Of a stretch of 64,000 bases of DNA, positions 1 to 13,000 are shown one piece after another. The stretch comes from Durusdinium trenchii. Lineage: Eukaryota; Sar; Dinophyceae; Suessiales; Symbiodiniaceae. A program made the translations under genes and the position numbers. The DNA lies in NCBI GenBank assembly GCA_963970005.1, contig CAXAMN010002991.1, forward strand, positions 154,908-218,907, in the 5' to 3' direction. The notes below the pieces were generated by a model. It was not told the origin of the DNA and made no database searches. It saw only the letters and a list, made by a program, of their open reading frames with translations. Each line of letters begins with the position of its first letter. Position 1 is the stretch's first letter.

Positions 1-266
1 CAACTTTAGTACGCGGAGCAATCTGTAGAGCTGGAAGCTGAGAACTGGCGACTTTCTAGTACAACTTTAGTACGCGGAGCAATCTGTAGAGCTGGAAGCT
101 GAGAACTGGCGACTGTGTAGTACAACTGCAGTACGCGGAGCATCTGGGGAGCTGGAAGATGAGAACTGACTGGCGACTTTCTAGTACAACCTTAGCACGC
201 GGAACAACCTGTGGAGCTGGAAACTGAGAACTGGCCACTTTGTAGTACAAGTGTAGTACGCGGAGG
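1..266. repeat. 61-bp tandem repeat, four copies plus a partial
   Basis: Copies begin at 1, 62, 123, 187 and about 248, each opening with a form of CAACTTTAGTACGCGGAGCA and containing GAGCTGGAAGCTGAGAACTGG. Spacing is 61, 61, 64 and 61 bp and the copies differ by a few substitutions. The array is cut by the left window edge. No convincing protein is encoded; the minus strand happens to stay open for 64 codons because the unit contains few stops. Confidence 0.9.
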
Positions 267-403
267 AGTCAGCTCTCGCTGCTGTGAGTCATCTCTCGCT
301 GCTCATTCATCTCTCGCTGCTGAGTCAGCTCTCGCTATAGCCATCTCTCGCGGCTGAGTCATCTCTCGCGACTCAGTCATCTCTCGCTGCTGAGTCATCT
401 CTC
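267..403. repeat. short tandem repeat, unit about 14-15 bp
   Basis: The motif TCATCTCTCGCTGCTGAG recurs about nine times with small changes (TCAGCTCTCGC, TCATCTCTCGCGG). It directly follows the 61-bp array, so two unrelated tandem arrays abut. Confidence 0.85.
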
Positions 404-967
404 GCGGCGTGCAGGTTTGGCACAGTTCATACTGATAGTATTTGGTTGCATTTATGCAGGACAGGACATTCAACTGCTGGTCAATACACCACTCATCATA
501 CACCACTCGTCATACACCCCTCTTGTCGTGGCAAAGATACAACCCAGTACGCTGTTGTGAGCTGCTGATCCTGCAGGGGGCACACACCTTACACACGTGG
601 AATCCCGTGGGTCAAAAGTCCGGAGCGCGTGCGTTTGACTGGAGGACGCGCATGTTGGGGAGAACGTGGACACTCCTATAGGTCAATTTCTTCTTATAGG
701 AAACTTCCGCCGCCGGCTTGCCCGGGAACTGCTTGTATATATTATTGCGTTTAAATAAACTCATGTCCCTTCCCACAAATCAACCAAACAAGATCAGTCT
801 GGTCAGCCATCTCTCAAACATGGACCACCCTATTCGTAACATATCGTCATCCAAGGAAGGGTCCAGGACTCCACCTCCATGGAACGTGAGTCAGAAGCTT
901 TGTTTCGAACGCCACGGCCCGTTCGAACGAACGGTGGCGTTCAACATGTTCGGATGGGAACGCACGC
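404..967. other. non-coding stretch, probably transporter intron
   Basis: No exon is supported here. It contains a small direct repeat near 487-520 (CACCACTCATCATA / CACCACTCGTCATA). If the transporter exon ending at 968 is correct, this stretch and the arrays to its left belong to the next intron. Confidence 0.5.
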
Positions 968-1044
968 CTTGGCCCAGGCACTCCCGAGTGGGATTGCCTT
1001 TGGTCTTGGTAATCTCATCGACCAAATTCAAGGTCATCAAGGAC
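968..1044 (-). CDS. transporter exon: conserved [10 protein letters not shown]...RECLGQG segment
   Basis: Acceptor CAG|G at 1044-1047 and GC donor after AAG at 968. The exon encodes [20 protein letters not shown] followed by ECLGQ; it continues the VGLLE of the 9029-9109 exon, so the junction rebuilds the family signature GLLESLMT. The split codon is GA+G. The intron between these two exons is about 8 kb, the longest in the gene. Confidence 0.85.
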
Positions 1045-4000
1045 CTGGGATAGTATTGGTGGTTTAAAAACACTCCACACAGGATGACCGCTGGAGGATG
1101 ACGGTCGTTTTGTCGAGCCTCTGGGTAAAGAATGATCACTATCAGAAAGTCTGATTGGCAGATTCCGAGTGCGTCAGCGAAGTCACTAACATCACCTCCC
1201 CCCAAGACCAGTGCAAGTTGTTTCTGTTTTTTTGGGGTTGTCTTTGTTTTCGGGCATCTTTTGGGTGTCTTTAATACTTTTAGCTCTCCGGCAAAGTTTT
1301 ACAGCTTAATATGTTGTTACTGCTTCCAAGTCACCTCACTCCTCGGAATATAAAATGCTCTTGGGTGTCCATCTGCGTGTGTGTTTTTTGCTTCAACAAG
1401 GCTGGCATTGCCCCATGCCTCTCCTTACTTGCCTTTTCAGTTTGGATGCCTTTGCCTCCCTCAACAACAGGCTGCTACAGGTGAGGTTGCCACAGTGAGG
1501 CGAGTAAGTTCCATTTGGCACAACTCCCCAGCAGCGGTACCTCAAGGAATGTGGATCAACTTATATCAACTTTCCTTCCAAGACCAGTAAATGAAGAGAG
1601 AAGGATGCTGTGAGGGTGCACTTTTCCACCACCTGTCAGGTGAGGCTGAGAGTTGTTGGATTTTATGTCAGCTGCCTCGCTGTCCTCCTCCTCCTCCTCG
1701 TCCTCCTCAACCGCGAGAGTCGGATGGCAGTGTTCCCCGCCGGACTGTCAAAAACTGACCCGCGGTGGGGGGTGGCGCCGCCTCCCGCCGTCCTCACAGG
1801 CTTCAGGCAGGACGTGCATTGGCTTCCCTAGTCAGGGGGCCTTGTGCACAGTAGCCTGCCGCGTCACCGGTCGCTCGACGGCGTGCTCCTGTCTTCTCCT
1901 CTCCTCTGTCCTGCTCCTCTTCTCATTCCTGCTCCTGCCTCTCCTCTCTTCCTGTCCTGCTCCTCCTCTCCTCCTGTCCTGCGCCTCTCCTTGCAGGGCC
2001 TTCAGACGAGCCCCTTGATGAGATTTGGAAATAGTATGGAATTCTGTTTAAAAAGGTGTTTTAAAAAAAACCACGGGTAAATCTATAAATCCTATAAATC
2101 AACTTCTGGTGAAGTGGTATTTTCTTTTTCCAGCTGCTTAAGCAAGGATTGCTTCGATCCCCGACCCCTCCAGACGGACCGATCCCTCCAGAGGATTTTG
2201 GTCAGTGGTCACACATGTACTGAGTTTAATTTTAACAATTCAGCGACTGTCATCTTGAGAGGCCTGAGTTACACATCTTTCACCCCCACCCAAACTCACC
2301 CCAACCACCTTCTCAGGAGGTAGTTGAAGACCTTTATAGGGTTTGGACATCGGTCCCTCAGCCCCACTTTCTCAAAAAGTACGACTGGTGGAGCCCAAAC
2401 AGGATGGTGTTTTAGATCGGCTCACGCAATACCGCCCTTGTAGTATCAATTTCATAAGGGATGTGTGGGCATAAATACGCCACACCCACCTGTACAAGTC
2501 TTCCAACAAGGCTATCCATGAACAAACTCTCTCTCTCTCTCTCTGCGGTGCCGGCGCGTGACTAAAATGACCGGTACAGTGTGGAACCTGTTCACCTGTT
2601 CTGTATTTTGCATGCGCTGGGCCCTTGTGGAAGGGCATAGGGCTGCCGTTGAGGACAGCAGCCCAAAGTGTCTCTCATTGATACTTGGAAGGAGATGAGG
2701 GATTGATTTTGCCTCAGGCAAGTTGACTTTTCCGCCAGCAGTGGTGGACGTGCACATGTTGAAGGCTGGGGACGAAGTTGACGGTTTACCTTAGCAGACC
2801 GCCGCATTGTCCTGGAGCTTGCGAGTGCATTGGTTTCCTGTGGAACCCTGTATAGCAGGCAGTTTTCGATAAGGACGCCTCTGTGGAGCGCGATTGCCAC
2901 ACGCGGGGTGCAACACTCGTGTTGTGGGAACTCTGGCTCAACTTCACTACCTGCTTGTTTCCGTTCGCAATCCTTGGTCTGCCAATCTCTTCTTAATCGA
3001 TTGCGTGCACTTCCAGAGACCCATGCCCTTCCAGAGAATGTTTTCGGGGGACTCCCCCTTGGAGTCCAAGTTGAGCTTCAAAGAACTTAAGCAGAAATGG
3101 AGAATGCCACTGGGCTGGGTGATGAAGTCTGTGAAGGTGACTCCCCTCTTGAGGAAGTCGGGACTGTCAGCCCAATCGGGGAGTTCACCATCCAATTCAT
3201 TGAGCGGTGCCAGGACCTTCACAGTGACCTAACTCGAGATCCAGGATTTTTGGTCACGATTCATGCCACGGACTGAAGGTGCTGGGAATCGCTTTATTTC
3301 TGGGTGGGAGGGAATGGGTACCCAAATCCACGTATACATTGAATTTAGACATCATTTGGAAGTCCTAGTCCTAGCTAATAGCATTTTGGATCGATTCCAC
3401 AACATCTTGCTGTGTGGAATTGGGAGACCCCCAGAGATAGCTTTGTTTTCTTTGGAGCATTGACCAGTCTTTATATATATATATATATAGCGGCACAATG
3501 TTATACAGCTATATTCAGTTATATAAAATATCTAACGAATTATAATCAGTTCTGTCAAAAAAGTGGCACGGTGTTATAAAGTTATATATATATATATGGT
3601 TATGACCGTCCCATTGATCAATGATCAAGTTGATCCCAAGGCTGTTCGACACTCCACTGCCTCCACTCCGCCCTACCTGGCAGGATCCCCTTGTCGAAAG
3701 TGATGCTGTATGTGGCTGACGCGGAGGAGGCCATGAAATACCAGGACGAATGCTGGACCAGCAAGAACTGAGGCTGATCAACACTGAAATACATTGAAAT
3801 ACAGGATATGTGACTTACTTTTCCGCAAGTCGATCTACAAGATCAAAGAAGAGGGGGATCCAAAGACCACATCAAAAGCATTTCTGGTTTTCTGCGGCTG
3901 CAGGACGTGTTGAAACAAGATGCCTTCTGGTCCGCCGCTGCCGTCCAGATTGGACAGTGCGGGTGTCCGCCTGCACCCTCCACCCTGCCCGGGTGCGGGT

Positions 4001-7000
4001 TCGCGCTCGTCCTCCTCCAGGCTGATGTGTGCCCCTACGGGGCACCCGAGGTGAAGACCCTCGATCTGCTGAAGCGCCACAGGACATTCTTACGCTTAAG
4101 TCACAATTCTGTCCAAAGAAAAATAACCCATCGCGGCTGTTGGGTCCTTCCAGAAACTGTCTCCCACCAAAGTCTTCCTAGTGTCCTCGTAGGATTGAAG
4201 GTCCGATTTTATTGCCGTCGCCCCCCCAGCAGAGAGAGGTGTGCTCGAAGCCGAAGCCCATGAGCAGCTCCCTCTCTGAGGAGTCGATGGTACGCCATCT
4301 ACCGTTGCGCCACATCATGTGTTCACCTCTGCACTGGTATGGAGGGAACCTAAAACTGTCAGCCTCCCAGCGTCCTCGAGCGTCGTCGGAACATCTCTGT
4401 AAGCCTACGGGCCTAGGCGGGGGAGCACTTCGAGCAATTGCTTTCATGAAGCATGGAAAGGGGGGTTGCGCCACTCTGTCTCCCCATTGCCATCCTTCCC
4501 TGAGCCATTGCCTTGGGGAGACTCCCGTGGCGGTCATGACAACCTCGGTGAAGCCTTCCTTCTCGCAGTAGTCTGCCAAAGCTGCTGTGAAATAGAGGAC
4601 CGCCAGCCCGTTGTTGTCCATGGTGCCCGCCCACAACGGCGCATTGACTCCGAGCCGTCTCAGGCCGTCCAACCATTCGTCCTTGGAGCCCATCACCAAG
4701 GAAGGTATGCTCCAGAGGCAGGCATCAGATCACAGGCGAAGATGGAGGACCCAAGATTCAAGTGTCGTAGCCCGCAAAGTGAATTGCAATCAAAACCGCT
4801 TCCCCGCAATTCTTTGCGGTGAACTTGCCATTGCCAGACAAAGCTTGCCAAGCATTGACCAGGTCATAGTACGTGTGGCAATGTCAGAAGATATGCCAGA
4901 AAGAATGTCAGCAGATATGCCAGATAGAACGCCAGAAAGAATGTCAGAAGGTATGCAGAAGATATGCCACATAGAATGTCAGAAAGAATGTCAAAAGACA
5001 TGCCAGAGAGAATGTCAGAAGATAGGCCAGAAAGAATGTGAGAAGATAAGCCAGAAAGAATGTCAGAAGATATGCAGAAGATATGCCGGAAAGAATGTCG
5101 GAAGATATGCCAGAAAGAATGCCAGCAGAAATGTCAAATAGAATGACAAAAGATACGCCGGAAAGAATGTCAGAGAATATTAAAGAAACATGTCAAAAAG
5201 AATGTCAGAAGATATGCCAGGGAGATTGTCAGATTATATGCCAGGAAGAATGTCAGCAAGAATGACAAAAGATATCCCACATATAATGCCAGAAAGAATG
5301 CCACAAGAGATGCCCCACCAAAATGTCAGAAGATATGCCAGAATAAATGTCAGAAGAAATGCCAGAATGAATGTAGGAAGATATACCAGATAGAATGTCA
5401 GAATGAATGTCAAACATATGCAATAGAGAATGTCAGAAAGAATGTCACAAGTAATGCAAGAAAGAACACCAAAAATAATGTCAAAAAATATGCCAGAAAG
5501 AATGCCAGAAGATAAAGATAGAATGCAAGAAAGGATGTCAACAAAACATGCCAGAGAGATACGCCAGAAACAATGTCTGCAGATACGCCAGATAGAACGC
5601 CGGAAGGAATGTCAGAAGATATGCAAAAGAAATGCCAGATAGAATGTCAGAAAGAATGTCAAAAATATACCAGAGATAATGTCAAAAGATAGGCCAGCGA
5701 GAATGTCAGAAGATATGTCAGGTAGACTGTCAGAAGGTATGCCAAAAAGCATGTCTGAAGAGATGCCAGAAAGAATGTCAGAAGATACGCCGGAAATAAC
5801 GTCAGAAAGAACGTCAGATGAAAGAATGTAGGAAGAGATGCCAGAAAGAATGTCAAAAGCTTTGCAAGAAAAATGTCAGAAACATGTCACAAAATATGCT
5901 AGAAGGAATGCCGGTATAATGTTTCAATACATGCCAAGCAATTCGTGGTGGGGATCACTAGGTATTTGACATTTCTGTAATTTCTGTTTGCTTTGCCACT
6001 ATACATCTTGACATCTACCTCACTCAGTAGCTAACTATCCAAGCACTCACGATCAAAACTGCATGTAGACCACCAAGTCGTCAACGCATTTACTTCTTCA
6101 GGACAATTTTCATGACTTTGCCTGTGAAGTGTTTCATGCCCTTCTTGCCCTTCATGATGCCTTTCGGAGAACACCGATATGCCTTGGACTTGACCTTCGG
6201 GACCCTCTGCTGGGGCTGAATGACGCTGTGCGAAGGTATGAGGCCTGTCCATGTAGAAGCGCTTCCTTATGACTGTTCACGTAGTAGAACAACATGAACT
6301 TGTGACGAAGCTCCTTTATTTCATTGCCTGTGGGTGCATCGTGCCGAAACCGACTAAAGACTTGCTCACACATGTTGCCATTGATCTCCGCCATGAGTTT
6401 TGCAAGCGGTTTCTTGAAACCTACAGTCGATATTAGGCACATATCAAAAAAACAAAAACATAATGGATGACCTAGATCAAAGTTTCTATTAACGCATGTG
6501 AAGGCATGGTTGCAAACACTAAAGAAACAAGAGCATTGTAAGACCAGGAACGAGGATTGCAAGGACATTTCTTGTCGCGACGATAGGCATAAAAACCATC
6601 AACAGTGTAGTGCTGGATCTGGTTGAGAGACGGTGTTTCCTTCGTAGATGGTTTGAGAGAGCAAGCTACAGCCGCAACACGGACTCCATCATCTCAATGG
6701 CATGATCATTTGTTCTGGCTCATGCATCACAATCAACCCCCAGATGCGACCACTGACAGGATCACAGCACATGAACCATCCGTTGGAAGGGCTACCAACA
6801 GTTTCATCAGAATGGCGAGGACGGCCAGCCCTTTGTCAGGTGCATCCATGCACTGCGGTTTAAGCTTCAAGCAGCCATCCAATACCACAGTCTTCACTGT
6901 AGTCTTCTTGGAATGTCCTTGTACTCATCAAGCTCAAGTTTGGGAACGCCAGGCAAAGGAGCTGCAGGATGCGCACACACAGGAGCAGCAATTGGATGAC

Positions 7001-10000
7001 CATCAGCAGAAAGAAGGGAATCGAGCATAGCTTAGGAGTTGCAGACAGTGCTGGCTGCTGGGCTGCACATTGCACATGATCATGCTTGCAAAAAGATTCC
7101 TTCCCACCTCCCAAGCAGCCTTCTCTTCAGAGTCCACACAGGCAGGGCCTCCTGCCTTGAAGTTGGCAATAATGGGTTTGCAGGAACCTTTTAGCAGATC
7201 TCCACGAGGCCATTTCAAGCGAAGAACCTTCACTTCCTTCTCGGTTGGTGGGCGGTAGTACACAAAGTTCTTGGACCGGAAACAAACATAGGCCACACGC
7301 TTGAAGATGGCACACGAATCAGCACTAGAAATGTAACCAAAGGTGGCCGACCAACTTCAATGAAAGCAGCGTGAGTGACAGAGTTTTCATCAGCTGGGTC
7401 ACTAGCTGGATCATATTGGTTGTCCAGAAGCAATACGCAGCTGATGTTGGACAAACTTTGCAGCTGTCCATCGCTCCTTGAGGATCGTTTCCTGGTCTGC
7501 CACATCGCTGAAAGCTCTCTTGATGATTTCACCCCTATCTCACCATCATCGTAAAGAGCAGGGCAAGTTTGCTAAGAAATCTCCACGAAAAGCGTCGAAA
7601 TCACTGGCACTTCGGAAGGTTCCACTGCCACCGTGGTAGCGGGAAAAGCATCGCCAAAATGCGCCCAAGAGGAGAGGTGGGCCACAATCTGTTCTATCAC
7701 TTCCAGGAATCTGGCTCCAAGGCATCCAAAGTAAGATCATAGCGGGCAACGACGGCAGCCGTCGTGATTGCAGGCGAGAGAGTCCAGCGCCCTTTGCAAC
7801 AGCTTCTCATTCCAACCGTTGATTGGGCTTCCATCACGGTGGGTATGCCGATGAATACAGCGAAGTTGTTTTAGGTTGCCTTTGTCACACTCGCCATGTG
7901 CAATGATGAAGTCCCACCCTGCACCTTGATGTGATGATTTTCTTCTTCACCGCGCTGAGGGAGAAGTGTCGGAATTGTTGGCCTCCCATCTGCTCCAACA
8001 TGTATCGCAAGCCTCGACGTGCTTTGTGCTTGTTGAGGCCCGCCCAAGCTATCTCATAGCCCCACTGCCCTTGAGGAGTCGGTGGACATAGTGCCCCTTG
8101 ATTTTGTCATCCTTGATGTAGAAGTGCTTCACAAAACAGACTTGTCCACTTGTCTGAGGAAGGAGGAAGTACTGGCTGACGTAATCAAACATGGGCCGCT
8201 CAGCCAGCTTCATGACATCAGGGAGGCCATCCCAAGCCTTATCCCGAAGGATGGATTTGAGGTTGTCGATGTTGACAGTGTGGGGGGTCAGCGTCATGGA
8301 TGCTGTCATGGCCGAGCCAGAGACATCCCTTGAGGTAAACAAACGTCTTACACGGGTTGCGTCAGAAAGATAAGGAAAGAACAGTGCTTCTTTTTGCAAG
8401 GAGCTCTTTGAGAGGTGAAACAACTCCAACTGGCCAAGGGTGCAGGTGGGGCCAACTCTCTCAATGTCAGATGCTCTGTGGCTTCGATGGCAGCAGACAA
8501 CGATAGGAAATCATATACAGTGGCCATCTGGACAACACAGAAGCAGTCAGAAGAAGGGAGCACTACACTAGTTACACTTTCCTGCCAAATTTGCAGATGA
8601 ACATGAAGTTGTCGTGTTGCAGTCATGCAGTGCACGAACACCAAAAAACACAGAGCAAAAAAAAACAAAATTTGAATCAAACGAACTACAAATAACTCTT
8701 GGTGGCCTGGGGTCTGGATTTTGTTGTTGTTGTTGTTGTTGTTGTTGCTTATGATTATTTATTTAGTTGTTTTCCATTGTTTTCCTGGTCTTGGGGTCTG
8801 GAATCTTGTTTTCTCTTCGTTTTTTCATGATTTGTAGCAATTGTTTGATCATTTTTAACCATTGCAGTCATTGCAAATGTGCTAAGCAAACATTGTTAGT
8901 GGCTGCAAAGGAATGAATGATATAGCCATTGTGAATACCCTAAGGCTCCTGTCCCATAAATCCTCAAATTCGGGCTAGAAAAGAAAATCCCCTGACACCC
9001 AAGCACCGTGACCACCTGGGGACGTGGCTCCAGTAGGCCCACGGCAGCCATGGTGACGCTTAACGGCAGCACCTGCACGAAGAGCTTCCACGTGAAGGGC
9101 GGCGCATCCCTCAGACAGAGCGTACGGAGCTACGCGCGCAACGGGGCAAGCGCACAGCAAGCGGTCCGGCGCGAGAAGAAGGGCTTCGGCTTCGGACATC
9201 TCTGGCTCTGTCTGGGAACCTGAGAAAAATAACTAGAACATGTGATGCACACATATATATATAATTATATATAATATGTATATTATATTACATTCTATTA
9301 GAGGATTCATCCCCCCATGAATCCTTATTAAACAGAACCAGGACATTTGGTCCAGGGTCCAGGGTGGAAGAATGTCCTCCAGTTCCAAAGTCAAGTTGAT
9401 TTGAGCCCCGAAGTCCCCCGTGTCGTCAAGATGAGTAGATGTGACATGATGTGACACCCAAGACACTCCCCCCTCCCCGTGGGGTTCCATGGCACTCCTG
9501 GATGGTTAGTCTGGTTTGATCGCTTTCTGGGGTCGAGACATGGGTCTGGATTCGACCGGAGCGGTCCGACCCTTTCGGGGGTTCGGTTCGGAAAAAACCC
9601 AAGCAGTCTATATCATGAAGACTCTTGATTAATAAACCTCCCATCTTCGTCCCCTGGGTACCCCAAGCACCGAGCCTCAGAAGTCAGTTGAAGCCCCAGG
9701 GCCATAGATATAATGTACATATATAGATAGATTGATGTGTATATTGATGTTGTATTATGTTATGATGTGCAACAACTTGTGCAACATGGTGCAACAAACA
9801 AACTATAGAAGCCATTTGACCTCGCTTTTGATACATATGTCCAGCCAATGTTGTTCGTTCGGTGAATTATAAAAAAACAACACGCATGGACAAGCCACTT
9901 GAAGAAACTCCTAAGAGGACATCCTGTCTGGGTGTCCTGTCTGGAGATCCCTGTCTGCAGGGTCCAAAAACACAAATAACAAATTCAAGGACGGTACCAG

Positions 10001-13000
10001 AGCCATCAGAGTACTCAGCACCCTCCCAAAGGCGTGGATGAAACATGCCATGGATTAAGCATTGTCCTTGAATAACCATCCCTATAGTGGATTCAATCAT
10101 CCTGATGGAACCTTCATGGCTGCCGTGGATATGTTAAATGATTCCCCCTGGGAGTCCTGTCGACTATTTGGAAAATGCTCGGACTAGGTGACACGAGTCT
10201 AGGTATTTTTTTGGTGATGCTAAATAGAGTCGAACTGGACTCAATTTGAGAGCTTCGCCACTGAAAAGAAAACCATATTGTTACTATTTCCTCTTTTCTT
10301 TATATAGATGTATTTTTCCTTTGATCGACCCATTCTTTATTTCAACCTGCTAAAGGTTCAGTCATCTCCCTTGTTTCCTTTGAACCCTCTTAGCCTAATC
10401 CTTTGCCGGTGAAGAACTGGGGTTTGCCTAGCAGCCTAGCCACATCTTCTCCAGAAGCTTGCAAAGAAAGGGCTTCACCCTGCTTCACCGGGAAAATCCA
10501 CAATCTTCCCCCAGGAACCCGACGAAACCGTTCAACTGGGGGAAGAGTTGTGCTTTCGTTGGGTTCCTGGGGGAAGAGTTGTTCACCTGGAACAAAGAAA
10601 CCTTTCAAAAGTCGAACAAATCGAGGACGTCCTTCGGACTCGAGTCCTCCGACTGGCCCAGGCTAGCGTCGCATACAAGTCGTTGAACCAAAAGAGTCTT
10701 GGAAGCTCGCAGTTCGGGGCCTCAGTGAAATCCGGGCTCAAAGTTGAAGAACCCCAAGCTCAGAGTTGTGTGTGTGCTTTCAAAGCGTCGGTGTTTTTTT
10801 TCTAAGAGATTATGCTGCTTCCAACATCTGGTTCATCATTTTTCTATAGTTATATAAAAGGGTCTATTGGGATAGCATGGGATAGCTGTTGAATAGCCCT
10901 ATCTATAAAAATATTGAAACTCTGAATAGTGGAAAACAAGCAAGCACTTGCTCTCACCGGACAAAAGCTCTTACCCTTTTCTTGGAATCAAACATGTTCC
11001 AAACAGCTTTAGGTACTGAATACAATTGTCTGACATGTCGTCACTTGCAATTGACATGTCGGATTTGAAGCTGGGAAGCTGGGCGCCATGCCAAAAGCAC
11101 AACTCTTCCCCCCAGGAACCCGACCGAAATGAGCCCACCCCGGAACCGGACGAAGGGCGAAAACATCCACCGAACAGCGAGGTCGCCCGAAGAGGTACGT
11201 CCAGGGAACCGCGAGGACCGTCTACCGCGAGGAAGTGGTTTTACACATGTGTCTGGAAGAACATGGTGTCTTTACAAACAGCTGGTTTTACACATCCATG
11301 ATTAGTTCAGGGAGTGTACATGGATCTCTCCACAGAATACCTGCTTCTTGTTCTTTTTTCAAGAAGATGCCTGGATGGGGCTGCCCTGGCGTCTTCTGTG
11401 GTTTTTCGCGTTGAAGAAAGGATCGGCCCCAGAGATGTTTGGATGGGTTTCCCCAGCTGCAAATCAATGAACTCCCCGAGCTTGGATGGAACACCAGTCT
11501 CTGCCACCCGTCTCACCAACCGGGTCCCTGGGTCACCACCTGCCAGTTGTCGGACCTCGGAGACCCGGGTTTAGTTGGGTGCTCCGCTCCCGCGCATCAG
11601 CAACAATAGAGCAGACAGTCTGACATCCGCTGCGAAGAATGCTGTTCTCCCTCTGTCAGCAACACGTGTGCGACGAATCATTGAAGCTACCCAGAGGCTC
11701 AGAACCATCTTCATGTTCCGAGGTATGGTTTCGGTCTTTCCTGGTCTTTCCTGAAATGCACACGTGAAGGTGATTTTTCCTGTCTGGCCTGGGGACTGCA
11801 TGACTATATCTCCAACACCAACGGCGCAGATCCTGCACTTCTGGAGCCCTGCTGTTCAATAGTTCCGGTAGAAATCAGCGAGTTGTTCAGCAACCCCAAC
11901 CATAATTTAAACAGAGTTCAACGGAACAATTCACATCTGCCACATGTCCCGGGCCACCAAAACCATTTCCATTTGCGATAGCCCGTTCGAACGTCTCTCA
12001 TCCGTGGCCGCCAACGAACCCGTCCCAGCGGCGATATCCTGGACGATGGGCGTCTGCGAGCCAAAGGCTGGCCTCGTCACGAGGCGAGTGGCAACGTCGC
12101 AAGGTTTTGTGTCTTTTTTCGCCCACTCTTCCTCACTTAAGTAAGCGCCCTACTTAATTAAGTAAGGGTGAGGGCAACTAGCGGCAACCACCTACTGGAT
12201 GCAAAAGAATTCACCCTTCCTTGAAGAAGCGCTCGCACTATTTAATGTCGATGTCGGATTAGTCAACGGGCCCTCACCTTCAAGGTCAACAAGGTCAACA
12301 AGGTTTGAGGTTGGAGGTATTGGGAACCAAATTCCCCGAGTGAGGGTGATGACCTGATGATGGATGATGGGGTTCTGTGTGAATCATGAATGCATGAGCA
12401 AGTGTCCAATCAGTGGTTTGATTGGGAAGATTTGGATGAGGAGGAAACTGAATGTGGAAAGCACGGCAGTCCATTTCACGAGGGTGTTGGGAAACCATTT
12501 GGTGATCCTTTCTTGTTTGGGATGATTTGGAAAAGGAAGCGGTGTGCAGGATCAAAGAGATGGAAAACAACATGGAGGTTAAAGGGAGGGGAGGGGCCTC
12601 TGTGAGGGGTATCTTTTGTGAGTTTGAAAGTCTTAAACTTTTGATGGAGTTGTTGTATTTTGACAGGGAAAAATGCTAGGGAGAAAGATCCCATATGAGT
12701 AATTATACACAAAAAAAACTGCACATATTGCAGCACGGAAGAGTGAGATGAAGGAGGATGAACATGATGGATGAGAGAATCAACATGGAAAAAGGGTGGA
12801 TCAGGATGCTATCTCTCAAAGACATCAATGACTTCTGGAAGGATATTTACACTCCCTGGAACGTCCTCATGGTTACGTGGGTGGCATGGCGCCGAAAGGA
12901 AGACCATGAAATCCACGAACCAAACAGGTGTTTTTTCCACTTCCATTGCATGTTAGTTCCAGGGAGTGTCATATTATCCTACATGTCCACATTATTTGGT

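Noticed and set aside
1640..2018. plus-strand Ser/Leu/Pro-rich frames
   Set aside because: They arise from TCC and CTCCTGTCC pyrimidine repeats and have no other coding signs.
4611..5141. 176-codon open frame and other frames in the minisatellite
   Set aside because: They are translations of the 12-bp tandem unit; frames on both strands are open for the same reason.
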